The notes under the pieces are model-generated. The model saw only the letters and a program-made list of their open reading frames with translations. It had not been told where the DNA came from and ran no database searches. A DNA stretch of 64,000 nt from Robertmurraya sp. FSL R5-0851. Lineage in GTDB: Bacteria > Bacillota > Bacilli > Bacillales > Cytobacillaceae. The stretch covers positions 1 through 64,000 of the forward strand of contig NZ_JBBOOE010000002.1 in the NCBI RefSeq assembly GCF_038002965.1, in the 5' to 3' direction. Each line of letters starts with the position of its first letter. The stretch's first letter is position 1. This document shows, in pieces, positions 50,357 to 58,983 of the stretch. Made by a program: the position numbers and the translations under genes.

Positions 50357-52357
50357 ATGGTAATAGAGGAACGTAATGTAAATCGTATTGAATCTGATGA
50401 TAATTTTATGGATTGGATATTAAATCCTGAAGAGAAATTACAGCAATTCAACGACATTAAAGAACAGATGAAAGAGGAGTATCTAAAAGATTGTTTTGAT
50501 TGGGTACTAACTTTTTCAGGTGGAAAGGATTCTTCGCTAGTTGCTGCTCTTGCATGGCAAATACTTGAAAGTCTTACTCCAGAACAACGACATAAAAGGG
50601 TACACATAGTTTCTTCGGATACGTTGGTGGAGACAAATCAAATCACCAAACACTTACATGCTAACTTAGAATTGATGGCTAAAAACGGTAAAAAACTTGG
50701 AATTGAGGTTCATCTAGTCCAGCCACGAATGATTCAAAGATATTTTAGACATGTAATTGGTTTAGGGGTTATTCCTCCCGCTCCAGGTAAGGGATTTTCC
50801 TGGTGTTCGGACCGAATAAAGATAAAACCTGTGAGTGAGCTTATGGTGAAATTATTAAAACAACAGCCTGTAGTGATACCTGAGCCCGAACATGAGCACA
50901 GGTTAACTCTATTGCTCGGTGTGAGATTGGATGAGTCAATTCGACGTGCGTCAAAAATCAGGTCCCATTCAGGTGACGATGTGTTTGGAAAACATGATTA
51001 CGTACCAAAATCGAGAGTCTACCACCCGATTAAGTATATTTCGACAGATGATTTATGGAATTGGCTATCTTACAATACGAATACACTCCCATGGGGAACT
51101 CCATTAGAAGACCTAAAAGCTCTCTATGGCGGTAATAACTCAAAAGAGTGTCCAGTTATCCGTAGTAAGAGTGAATTGAATCAATCGTGTGGTTCTACCA
51201 ACAGCAGAAACGGATGTTGGGTATGCCTTTATTCGGGGAGAAAAGACAAGATGCTGCAAGAACTAATTGACGGAGGAGACACTTCTGTTACGTATCTTGC
51301 AGAGTGGAAAGCATTTCTTTATGACGTGACCTTTGATTGTAGATACAAGGATCCGATTAAAGGGATTAAAGATATAGAGAAGAAATCTAAAGATGATTTC
51401 TTAGATAATGGTTTTCTAGGTGATGAGAGTCTTTGGTATGCCAATGAATTTGAGCAATACACCGAAGAGTACCAAACCTATGAAAGAGCATCAAAAGGAA
51501 ATGGAAAAGGTGAATATGATCCTGGGAAGTTTTCGTTTGAAATGAGAAGAATCTTGCTTGAAAAGTTATTCTACACTCAGAAAATGGCTGGATACTCACT
51601 GATTTCAGATGAAGAGGTAGAACACATTCTTAAGGAGTGGGCCAATGAAGGATTTCATGTTTCTTTAGAAGATATACAGCCAATTAACCATCAATATGAT
51701 GGAGCGGTTGTTCTAAAGAGAGATTGGTCTATTAATGAAAATGAGACAACAAATCCTAATCCCATTTTCTATGTTCAGTTGCCGATGAATATGTCCGCTA
51801 AGGAACTAGCTGTCTATCATAAAGAGCGCCAGCGGTTAACAGGTAGAAGTATCTTCTGCTACTACGACCATACTGATCTTGCTCATATGAAAGCTGTCTA
51901 TAACTCAGCTACATTTATTGTCTGCAAAGATGGGATCACTACTCAGGAACAAGCTAAAGACTATGTAAATGAGTGGTTTTACTTAGCTGGAACAGTAACG
52001 ATGGGAACGGATGGACAGCCCTTTACGAAAATGACAAAGGAAGCCTTTCATGCGACTTTAAATCATTTGATGTTAGATACTCTTCAAAACTCTTTAATAT
52101 CGTTAGACACGGAAATTAAAGGGTTAAAAGAGGATTCTACAGTCCTTGATGAATTGGACCATGCCGAACAGGAGAGGTTATCGAAAAAGTGGTTACTTAT
52201 TCAAAGGTGGATCAGGCCAAAACCACAGAAATTTAAAAGGGAAGAAAATTTATTTTCTTTTGAGGAAGGTTTAAATAAAAAAACTAAAAAGCTATCAAAT
52301 GTAGCAGCCAATCCTATTCAAACGAAAAACGATGGTCAGCTCGCATTTATTATTTAA
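50357..52357 (+). CDS. DndC-like PAPS-reductase family sulfurtransferase
   Basis: 666 residues. The ATP-pyrophosphatase loop SGGKDSS (about 53-59), the CSDRIKIKP motif (about 150) and a cysteine set (ECPVI ... SCGSTNSRNGCWVC, about 265-285) for an Fe-S cluster are all as in DndC, which installs sulfur in the DNA backbone with DndA, DndD and DndE. None of those partners is nearby. About 200 additional C-terminal residues (after 470) have no recognised domain. It could belong to an unknown modification system or act in tRNA/DNA thiolation. The start ATG has only a weak ribosome-binding site. Confidence 0.75.
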   Translation: MVIEERNVNRIESDDNFMDWILNPEEKLQQFNDIKEQMKEEYLKDCFDWVLTFSGGKDSSLVAALAWQILESLTPEQRHKRVHIVSSDTLVETNQITKHLHANLELMAKNGKKLGIEVHLVQPRMIQRYFRHVIGLGVIPPAPGKGFSWCSDRIKIKPVSELMVKLLKQQPVVIPEPEHEHRLTLLLGVRLDESIRRASKIRSHSGDDVFGKHDYVPKSRVYHPIKYISTDDLWNWLSYNTNTLPWGTPLEDLKALYGGNNSKECPVIRSKSELNQSCGSTNSRNGCWVCLYSGRKDKMLQELIDGGDTSVTYLAEWKAFLYDVTFDCRYKDPIKGIKDIEKKSKDDFLDNGFLGDESLWYANEFEQYTEEYQTYERASKGNGKGEYDPGKFSFEMRRILLEKLFYTQKMAGYSLISDEEVEHILKEWANEGFHVSLEDIQPINHQYDGAVVLKRDWSINENETTNPNPIFYVQLPMNMSAKELAVYHKERQRLTGRSIFCYYDHTDLAHMKAVYNSATFIVCKDGITTQEQAKDYVNEWFYLAGTVTMGTDGQPFTKMTKEAFHATLNHLMLDTLQNSLISLDTEIKGLKEDSTVLDELDHAEQERLSKKWLLIQRWIRPKPQKFKREENLFSFEEGLNKKTKKLSNVAANPIQTKNDGQLAFII

Positions 52358-52374
52358 TTTAGGAGGAAAATAGA

Positions 52375-53064
52375 ATGATAGAATTATTAAAAGAAATTGC
52401 AAAAGGGGTAACTTTATTTCAAAAGAGATTGTCTTACTTTTGTTATTTAGCAATACTACCTGGTACTTTTATTTATCTGAAATTAGAAGACGCGTTAACT
52501 TTAGTGGAGTTCTTGTCAGTAGTTCTTGCTGCACTTACTACTCTTTGGGTAGTTAATTTGGGTGTAGCATTAATTAATAGATTGTATATCCATCTTGGTT
52601 ACGGTGGCGAGGAGATTCAAGAGTTAAATGTATTTAACAAAGGTGATCTTTCACAGCTAAAGAATATTAATAAAATGAAAAATACAGAAACACTTTTAAA
52701 GGGATTTGAAAAAATGGATGATAAGGACTCAGGATACCTGTTATTTCTTAGTCCATTAGAAAGATTTATACATCTATTCTCCTTTTTAGTATTTTGTGTG
52801 TCATTTATCATTTTGTGCTTGAAAGTAGGGAGCCTTTCATTGGATTGGGATAGCGTAGGTGGTTGGTTAGCAGTAAATGGGTTTGGCTTAACCATTTTTT
52901 ACTCCGCTCAAACTCAAGGTAAATCAAGACTAAATAAAGTGATTCAATCTTTAAAAGATAAGATTCACGAGGAAATTCGCATTAAAAACGATAAAAAGTT
53001 GGATGTACTCTTACAGAAGATTACAACAATGGATAAAAGGATAAAAAAAGCAAATAAAAAATGA
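52375..53064 (+). CDS. Membrane protein of unknown function
   Basis: 229 residues. Membrane segments occur near 20-38, 45-66, 138-156 and 163-180, with charged loops and a Lys-rich end. AGGAGGAAAAT precedes the ATG, 18 bases after the DndC-like gene, so it ends that operon. No family recognised. Confidence 0.6.
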   Translation: MIELLKEIAKGVTLFQKRLSYFCYLAILPGTFIYLKLEDALTLVEFLSVVLAALTTLWVVNLGVALINRLYIHLGYGGEEIQELNVFNKGDLSQLKNINKMKNTETLLKGFEKMDDKDSGYLLFLSPLERFIHLFSFLVFCVSFIILCLKVGSLSLDWDSVGGWLAVNGFGLTIFYSAQTQGKSRLNKVIQSLKDKIHEEIRIKNDKKLDVLLQKITTMDKRIKKANKK

Positions 53065-53071
53065 TTATAAT

Positions 53072-53106
53072 TGAGTGGATCCATTAAGGTTCCACTCTTT
53101 TTTATT
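53072..53106 (+). terminator. Terminator of the DndC-like operon
   Basis: GAGTGGATC and GGTTCCACTC pair and run into TTTTTTA. Confidence 0.8.
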
Positions 53107-53166
53107 TATTTGGCGGACTCTTTTAATTGAAACATATTACCTACAATTTTTTGGATACACAGGAAG

Positions 53167-53192
53167 AAAACGTATGTTCGTTGTGGTATAAT
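53167..53192 (+). promoter_or_regulatory. SOS-type promoter: LexA/DinR box plus extended -10
   Basis: The reverse complement of 53167-53180 is CGAACATACGTTTT, 13 of 14 matches to the Bacillus LexA consensus. It is followed by TTGTGG and TATAAT (53187-53192), including an extended TGG element. This is the promoter of the small toxin-like gene. Confidence 0.65.
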
Positions 53193-53257
53193 AGAGAAGA
53201 CAATTGCATAGTTGCAGGGTGGGGCGGTTGAGCCTTCCATTTGGGAGGTGATAAATC

Positions 53258-53335
53258 GTGGATTTGAATACAGCAATGTTCATGGTAGCATTGGTAACTC
53301 TAATCGTACTTTTGATTGAAAAAATAAAAAAGTAG
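53258..53335 (+). CDS. Holin-like type I toxin peptide
   Basis: 25 residues, GTG start after GGGAGGTG. One hydrophobic helix (AMFMVALVTLIVLLIE) and a basic tail KIKK match the putative holin-like toxin family (TxpA/BsrG-like). Such peptides insert in the membrane and are silenced by antisense RNA. A terminator hairpin follows directly. The leader contains GGGTGGGGCGG, able to pair with the CCACCC in the terminator region, as in known type I toxin mRNAs. An antisense promoter was not proved; TATAAT on the minus strand lies near 53495. Confidence 0.75.
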   Translation: MDLNTAMFMVALVTLIVLLIEKIKK

Positions 53336-53376
53336 AACCCACCCTGTCTCTGGCCGGATCAGGTGGGTTCTACTTT
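53335..53376. terminator. Terminator of the toxin mRNA
   Basis: AGAACCCACC and GGTGGGTTCT pair around GTCTCTGGCCGGATC, with CTTT beyond; also usable on the minus strand. Confidence 0.75.
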
Positions 53377-53428
53377 AGATCTCACTAACATTCTGCCAAT
53401 CGCACCCATTCTGCGATTATGCGTTGTT

Positions 53429-53467
53429 AAGGTAAGCGTAGTGTTACGAGCACTGCGCTTATTTTTA
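53429..53467 (+). terminator. Second hairpin downstream of the toxin
   Basis: TAAGCGTAGTG and CACTGCGCTTA pair, then TTTTT. It may end an RNA that overlaps the toxin region or belong to an antisense RNA fold. Confidence 0.6.
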
Positions 53468-53580
53468 ATATATGGAATATCTAACCCTATTATAGACTAA
53501 TTTTACAAAAAAATAAAATAATTTATTGTAATCTAATACCAAATTATAAGAATTACTTATATATACCAGGAGTACCTAAT

Positions 53581-54702
53581 ATGAAAGAACGCTTATTAAA
53601 TTTAGACGCAATTCGAGGATTAGCAATTACGGGAATCTTATTTGTAAATATTATATCTTTTGGATGGCCAGAACTATACGACTCTAACCCTAGTTCTTAT
53701 TGGACTACTCCACTAGAGCAATACATACATGAAATTCTCCGAATCTTCATTCAGTCTAATTTTTATCCTGTTTTTGCAATGCTATTCGGAATAAGCTTAA
53801 CTTTTGTTTTTAAAAGCGCAGAGAAGAGAGGTTATAACCCTTACTATATCTTTTCAAGAAGACTTTTTTTCTTACTAGTGATCGGAGCAGCTCACGCTTT
53901 TCTTATCTGGTATGGCGATATTTTATTAGTCTATGCGGTGCTAGGTTTCTTACTACTCCTTTTCTACCGTTTAAAGCCAAAGAACATTCTCATAGCAGCC
54001 GCTAGTATATGGACAATTCCTAACTTACTTTACGGTTTTCTTTTGAAATTAAACAAGACAGAGTTACCGACAATTAACAATACGGATTTAATCCGATTAA
54101 TAATAAATAATTACCAAAGTAATTTCTTTAATGGTTTCATTCAAAATATTATAGATTGGAGCCAGCTCTACACAGTGTCTAATATTCCTTTTGTCATTAT
54201 TAGCATTTTTCCCATGTTCTTGTTTGGACTTTATTTTGCTAAGAGTCAGTGGATTACTAAGATATCTCTGCACCAGTACACTAATCTAAGAGTATATGTT
54301 TTATTTACTTCTGGAATATTAGGATTCACACTTAAAAGTTTACCAATGTTGAATCCAAATTCTTTTATTTCCCATCACTTCTCAGAAGCTTTTGGAGGGC
54401 CATTAATCGGCTTATTTTATGTGTTACTCGTATTAGTCTTAATGAGAAAAACTGAAATAAATATGACCTATTTTAGCAATCTAGGTAGAATGTCAATGAC
54501 AAACTATCTTCTACAGTCCATTATAGGCTTTATATTATTTAAGTTTTTCGGTTTATATGGTTTAATAGCTCCAATAAAAGCAATCTCTTTAGGTTTTGGC
54601 ATATTAATTATTCAATCTATATTTAGTTATTTCTGGTTGAAGAAGTACTCATATGGACCAGTCAATGTATTTGGAGGAAGTATACTTATCCAAACAGGAT
54701 AA
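53581..54702 (+). CDS. DUF418-family membrane protein
   Basis: 373 residues. The start ERLLNLDAIRGLAITGILFVNI is the DUF418/acyltransferase-like signature, followed by about ten membrane segments and the C-terminal GRMSMTNYLLQSIIGF motif of DUF418. AGGAGTAC lies before the ATG. These proteins sit in the membrane and may transfer acyl groups to cell-surface compounds. It is a single gene, followed by a hairpin terminator. Confidence 0.85.
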   Translation: MKERLLNLDAIRGLAITGILFVNIISFGWPELYDSNPSSYWTTPLEQYIHEILRIFIQSNFYPVFAMLFGISLTFVFKSAEKRGYNPYYIFSRRLFFLLVIGAAHAFLIWYGDILLVYAVLGFLLLLFYRLKPKNILIAAASIWTIPNLLYGFLLKLNKTELPTINNTDLIRLIINNYQSNFFNGFIQNIIDWSQLYTVSNIPFVIISIFPMFLFGLYFAKSQWITKISLHQYTNLRVYVLFTSGILGFTLKSLPMLNPNSFISHHFSEAFGGPLIGLFYVLLVLVLMRKTEINMTYFSNLGRMSMTNYLLQSIIGFILFKFFGLYGLIAPIKAISLGFGILIIQSIFSYFWLKKYSYGPVNVFGGSILIQTG

Positions 54703-54727
54703 AACATAAACAATAGTTAATAATGGT

Positions 54728-54850
54728 AAAAGGAACGTGTTTAGCAGTCACAATGGATTTAACTTTCTGTCTGAGTTTTTTCTCCTATTTCTTTTCTCAG
54801 TCACTTTACAGGGAGTTAATTCATGTGGAACCTAACACGTTCCTTTTTCG
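54728..54850 (+). terminator. Long stem-loop with T-run
   Basis: AAAAGGAACGTGTTTAG and CCTAACACGTTCCTTTT pair over about 15 positions with a loop of about 85 bases, then TTTTCG. It is unusually long for a terminator and could be a small RNA. The rest of 54703-55033 shows no gene. Confidence 0.55.
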
Positions 54851-55033
54851 ATTCTTAATAACGTTCGAAAACCTCTAGAACATTAGACTAAAACACTAGT
54901 ATTTTTTTAATTCTCTATTAAAACAGTAGTTTATTACCAATATATTCTAACCATTTCAATACTATCGTTCTATTTACGGAACTCCGCCTAAAAGGTAATA
55001 TTTTCATGTAATTACATTATTAGGAGGTTATTT

Positions 55034-55888
55034 ATGAAAAAGAAACTAATACCTATTACTCTGTCTTGTTCCCTTGCTCTAGCATTATTTTCACCTGGGC
55101 TAAATCTTGTAAAAGCAGAAGAAATCACTCCAGTTTTAACCGAAGAACAACCCACACAGCTTCTTGTCGAGTCTGAGAACCTAGTAATCTATCAAGTATT
55201 AGAAGCTGATGGCTTTACTTATGAATACCATGAAGAAATTATTACAGATGGTGAAATTCAAGACGTAGTGATCACTAAGTACAAAGTAATTGACGGTGAA
55301 AAAGTACTAGTAGAAGAAAGTGAGCAAACCATTGAGACGACAGAAAATGGTGATATATTAGTTACTTCAGATCAAACAGAAGAACCCGTATTAATTGAAA
55401 TTACTGACATTCAGGAAACTCCAGAGGTCCCTACTGGGACAGTCGATGTACTGCCACCTCCAACAACTGTTACGAAATCAGGAATAAATTACGCAAGTTC
55501 ATTAAGATACCAAACCGGTTCTGGCGGTTCATACATAGCTGACACAAGATGGATTACTTACTCCGATGGGTCAGCGACTGCTATAATGAACGGGCAAAGT
55601 CCTTACTATAAATATACAAAAACAGGTAATGACAACTTTAAAATTTTCAAAATTTATGCTAATGATTTAAAGAAAAAGGAATTAGAATTAACCGTAATTG
55701 GAGGGGCTTTATCAGTTGCGGATGCTTTAATAGATGCGATTAAAAGTGGAAAAATTCTTTCTTGGACACTTCTGAAAACTGTATCATCAAAAGTATTAAA
55801 AAGCATCCCAGCTGTAGGTACCCTTTATGCACTTTGGGATTACGCAGGAACATACTTGGATGCAAGAACATATTATCGTAGAATATAG
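55034..55888 (+). CDS. Secreted protein, bacteriocin-like
   Basis: 284 residues. A Sec signal peptide ending VKAEE is followed by an acidic Glu/Thr-rich region to about 135, a beta-rich middle with Gly/Ser/Tyr, and a C-terminal hydrophobic part (VIGGALSVADALIDAIKSG, then VLKSIPAVGTLYALWDYAG). That part resembles the membrane-active end of large bacteriocins such as the geobacillin-26 type. AGGAGG precedes the ATG. The next gene, 41 bases on, encodes a small membrane protein suitable for immunity. Function inferred. Confidence 0.55.
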   Translation: MKKKLIPITLSCSLALALFSPGLNLVKAEEITPVLTEEQPTQLLVESENLVIYQVLEADGFTYEYHEEIITDGEIQDVVITKYKVIDGEKVLVEESEQTIETTENGDILVTSDQTEEPVLIEITDIQETPEVPTGTVDVLPPPTTVTKSGINYASSLRYQTGSGGSYIADTRWITYSDGSATAIMNGQSPYYKYTKTGNDNFKIFKIYANDLKKKELELTVIGGALSVADALIDAIKSGKILSWTLLKTVSSKVLKSIPAVGTLYALWDYAGTYLDARTYYRRI

Positions 55889-55929
55889 CATATAGTCTAA
55901 ATAAATTAACTTAAGGATGGTAATATGTA

Positions 55930-56247
55930 ATGGCATTTTTAAGTGTCCTACTTGCTTTTTTGTATGCTGTGTTCGCAGCTATATTGGTCAAGATTATTTC
56001 AAAGACATTTTTGAAAAAGGGGAAGCCATATGAGTTAGGCTTTTTCCTGTCTGCTGTTGCATTAGCTGCATTTTCAATTGGAATTCTATTGTTAGATACC
56101 CCGTTTGGAACTTTAAACTTCTTTATAAAAGCGGGTTTAACCATTAGCATTCTACAGTTTTTTATGTTACCAGTATTACTGGTACTAAAGAAAACAAGGA
56201 AACAAACGTATCATAAGTTTATTCAGTGGTTTGAACAGACATTATAA
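55930..56247 (+). CDS. Small three-helix membrane protein, possible immunity
   Basis: 105 residues. Three membrane helices (about 2-22, 34-54, 63-85) and a basic tail. AAGGATGG lies before the ATG. It is co-oriented 41 bases behind the secreted protein gene, the usual place for an immunity gene, but no family is recognised. Confidence 0.55.
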   Translation: MAFLSVLLAFLYAVFAAILVKIISKTFLKKGKPYELGFFLSAVALAAFSIGILLLDTPFGTLNFFIKAGLTISILQFFMLPVLLVLKKTRKQTYHKFIQWFEQTL

Positions 56248-56255
56248 GAACTCGA

Positions 56256-56286
56256 TTGGGGGTCACGTAATACGTGACTTCTTTTT
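56256..56286 (+). terminator. Terminator of the secreted-protein pair
   Basis: GGTCACG TAATA CGTGACTT followed by CTTTTT. Confidence 0.8.
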
Positions 56287-56366
56287 GTTATTTACTTATT
56301 TTTTGATCGAACCCATTATCTAATAATGTTAATATTTTACTATGAGGGAAGTGAGGTACAAACTCA

Positions 56367-57413
56367 ATGAGAGCACTTAGCAAACGTGAAGTAGAAAATA
56401 TAATGTCCAGTCTTTCAGAAGACCAAAGAAACTTTCTTATGGAACATACGAAGCAAAGTAAAAAGAGTAAATGGATAGAGACATTAGCTAATAAGAAAGG
56501 TATTGTATTATCGGATAATATGAGTTTAGAAGCAGTTGAAGAAATGTTGGATGAGTGGGTGTTAGTAGACGTTTTAGATGGGGGCTATGGAAGTAGACCC
56601 TACGAATGTGAATGTGGAAAATCCCTACGTTTCCAATATATCGTTTACCACAAAAGGGATGATACAACCTATAAATTAGGAGAAACATGTTTTGAGCATT
56701 ACACCGATCTTCAACCAGAAGTACTCAAAGATATTAAAACTGGTTTTCATCTAGTTGATTTAGAAAGAGACGAAATCTTACTTAAGTTTAAGCAAAAAGA
56801 CAATCCTGATTTAACTAAATACCTTGTCGTTGATACTATTCCACTGAATATAAAACAACAAATTCAGCTTCATATCCCCCTCACAAACAACCAATTAGCT
56901 AAAGTAAAATATTTGATGACTGAATACGACCTACAGTTAAAAAGGGAAGAAGCCTATAACAATCTTACACAGCAACAATTGCTTGTATTTAATACCTTAA
57001 TCTCTAAAGAACAAAAGGAAATATTAAATAAATTTGTTCACTCAACCGGCTTACTAATAGAGCAAGAACACGCTGAGAAAATAGGGGATCTAGAAATCGG
57101 AGAGTTTGCGTATGCAAATCTCCCATTATTAGAAAGACACTTGCCAATAATTGATGAATATATAACTGAATTGGACAAGAAAGAGAGAGATAGCAAAAAA
57201 TTGATAACTTATCAAACATTAATAGAACTACATTTAAAAGAACTGAAGAAACTATCTAATTTAGAATCTGTAATGTCTATAGGACAGCGGAGGGAATGGG
57301 AAGAGATAAGACTATCCGTTAAGTCTCTTAAAAATGGAAGTACTTTTGATTACGAACTATTTTGTATCAAAATAGAAAATCTTCGATATGCCTTGAAAAC
57401 ATATTTATCATAG
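56367..57413 (+). CDS. Hypothetical protein with Cys cluster
   Basis: 348 residues. A charged start (LSKREVENIMSSLSEDQRNFLM) is followed by a metal-site candidate (YECECG ... GETCFEHY, about 72-112) and then a long Lys/Glu-rich helical domain. GTGAGG lies 11 bases before the ATG. No family recognised. It is a single gene; the next transcript starts at leader L3. Confidence 0.6.
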   Translation: MRALSKREVENIMSSLSEDQRNFLMEHTKQSKKSKWIETLANKKGIVLSDNMSLEAVEEMLDEWVLVDVLDGGYGSRPYECECGKSLRFQYIVYHKRDDTTYKLGETCFEHYTDLQPEVLKDIKTGFHLVDLERDEILLKFKQKDNPDLTKYLVVDTIPLNIKQQIQLHIPLTNNQLAKVKYLMTEYDLQLKREEAYNNLTQQQLLVFNTLISKEQKEILNKFVHSTGLLIEQEHAEKIGDLEIGEFAYANLPLLERHLPIIDEYITELDKKERDSKKLITYQTLIELHLKELKKLSNLESVMSIGQRREWEEIRLSVKSLKNGSTFDYELFCIKIENLRYALKTYLS

Positions 57414-57444
57414 ATACTTTTTACCTAATAAACCACTAAAACTA

Positions 57445-57637
57445 TTGCCTCTAACTCCAATAAATAGTAAGATTATATCAGTTCTACTTTTTGTTTTTTT
57501 AATTTTTTTGCAACCATATATTTGGTTAGCGGGTTATGATATTAAACGTATGCGTCCTTTGGGATAAGATTTTAAGACACTTTATTTCTATGTGTCTATT
57601 AAAGTCCATTCTGAAGGGCGCTTTTTTGCGTTCTAAT
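57445..57637 (+). ncRNA. Leader RNA family, copy L3
   Basis: Promoter TTGCCT (57445-57450), 17 bases, TAAGAT (57468-57473). Then a T-rich run, GCAACC (57510), GGTTAGCGGG (57524), and a terminator: GCGTCCTTT pairs with AAGGGCGC, inner hairpin AGACAC/GTGTCT, ending TTTTTTGCG. GCAACC is 42 bases after the first base of the -10, as in L2. Confidence 0.75.
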
Positions 57638-57679
57638 ATAAAAATATTTAACTATTTTATTTCAGAAAGGGTGGTAGTA

Positions 57680-58030
57680 ATGGCTGTAACAATGTCACAG
57701 TTATTAGGAATTCAAGGAGATGTAGTAGAGGATTGTAGAAAGAAAACGAAAGCACTAGCTTCGAATGCGAAATACCGTATGTCTATAGAGGTTCTTTTGA
57801 AAGATGGTACTCGTCGCTTTTACATCGCGAAAGAACTTGATCAAAAGAAAGCTCTACGTGAAGTATTAACATTTGTTGCTGCGATTGAAAGTGCTACTGG
57901 GGAAAAAGTGATGTGGAGAAGAACAGGCGAAAAAACGTACCATATGAGTACTAACTATACGTCTCGTCCTTCCTTAGTGGAACGTGCAAAATCAGCTTTT
58001 TTAAGCTATTTTTTTGACATTGAAAACTAA
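57680..58030 (+). CDS. Hypothetical protein, first gene after leader L3
   Basis: 116 residues, alpha-beta. GAAAGGGTGG lies before ATG 57680; the frame is open further upstream only through the leader. No family recognised. Strands such as YRMSIEVLLKDGTRRFYI and a following helix suggest a small nucleic-acid-binding or regulatory protein. SSB follows after 79 bases. Confidence 0.6.
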   Translation: MAVTMSQLLGIQGDVVEDCRKKTKALASNAKYRMSIEVLLKDGTRRFYIAKELDQKKALREVLTFVAAIESATGEKVMWRRTGEKTYHMSTNYTSRPSLVERAKSAFLSYFFDIEN

Positions 58031-58109
58031 TTTATCACACACTACAAAATATTAAAAAGGGCTTCTGACTGACTAGGTCAAATAAAATTAGAAAAGAGGA
58101 AATATATTT

Positions 58110-58544
58110 ATGAATAAGGTAATGTTAACGGGTCGTTTAACAAAGGATGTAGAACTTCGTGGAGGAGAAAATAAAGTCGGTGTACTTACCATTGCTGTCA
58201 ATCGTAAATATACGAATCAACAAGGTGAGCGTGAGGCTGACTTTCCACAAGTTAAAACGTTTAAGAAGCTAGCTGACAATTGTGCTAAATATCTAACTAA
58301 GGGTAGTCTAGTTGCGATTGATGCAGAGCTTAGAACTGGTTTTTACGATAAAGATGGAAAGAGACAATACACTATGGAACTCATAGCAAATGATGTTGAA
58401 TTCCTTGATTCTCGTAAACCTTCAAACAACCATTCTAACGCAACAAACGGAGATAATTCATATGAGGAGCCACCTTTTAACCAACAAGATCCATTCTCAG
58501 GCAGTCAAGAAATCGATGCTGATATACCTGATTGGATGAGATAA
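58110..58544 (+). CDS. ssb: Single-stranded DNA-binding protein
   Basis: 144 residues. The OB fold is clear: MNKVMLTGRLTKDVELR at the start, TIAVNRKY, then FKKLADNCAKYLTKGSLVAID. The C-terminal tail is Asn/Gln-rich and ends ADIPDWMR instead of the usual DDDIPF, so interaction with host repair and replication proteins may be altered. It protects single-stranded plasmid DNA in replication or transfer. GAAAAGAGG lies about 12 bases before the ATG. Confidence 0.9.
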   Translation: MNKVMLTGRLTKDVELRGGENKVGVLTIAVNRKYTNQQGEREADFPQVKTFKKLADNCAKYLTKGSLVAIDAELRTGFYDKDGKRQYTMELIANDVEFLDSRKPSNNHSNATNGDNSYEEPPFNQQDPFSGSQEIDADIPDWMR

Positions 58545-58564
58545 AGGTCGGCTGAAATTCAAGA

Positions 58565-58599
58565 AACGTTCATTCTTTATAAGAGTGAACGTTTTTTAT
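58565..58599 (+). terminator. Terminator after ssb
   Basis: AACGTTCATTC and AGTGAACGTT pair, followed by TTTTTT. Confidence 0.8.
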
Positions 58600-58671
58600 T
58601 TAAATTGCAAAGGCAAAGGGGGCCAAGAAACTAATTTCTTGCTATTTTTTGTTTAAGGAGGAATCAAGGAT

Positions 58672-58983
58672 ATGCTGCCGCATTGTTACAAAAATAAAGA
58701 AGCGGTTAAGCCTTTCTTACAAAAAGCAAAGGAAAACCTTCCATACCTCGCTTATATCACCATTTATTGTGCTTATACAGAAGAGGACCAGATGTTTAAG
58801 GTTGTCGCTCTAACACACCTTAGAAACTTCTTTAAGAAGGGCAAGATTTCAAAGGAGATATTCGAAGAGCTTATTAGCATGTTAGATACCTTTCGTGATC
58901 CATACCAGGATTTTTATGAGAGAGGTGGCTATCGTACTTGGGCCGATACAAAAACTAATATTTTAGGAGGATTAAGTTTATGA
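58672..58983 (+). CDS. Hypothetical protein
   Basis: 103 residues, basic, helical. AAGGAGG lies about 13 bases before the ATG. The stop overlaps the methyltransferase start (ATGA), so the two are coupled. No family recognised. Confidence 0.6.
   Translation: MLPHCYKNKEAVKPFLQKAKENLPYLAYITIYCAYTEEDQMFKVVALTHLRNFFKKGKISKEIFEELISMLDTFRDPYQDFYERGGYRTWADTKTNILGGLSL

Noticed and set aside
57536..57679. Upstream extension of the first gene after leader L3
   Set aside because: The extra codons cover the leader RNA and its terminator; ATG 57680 has its own site.
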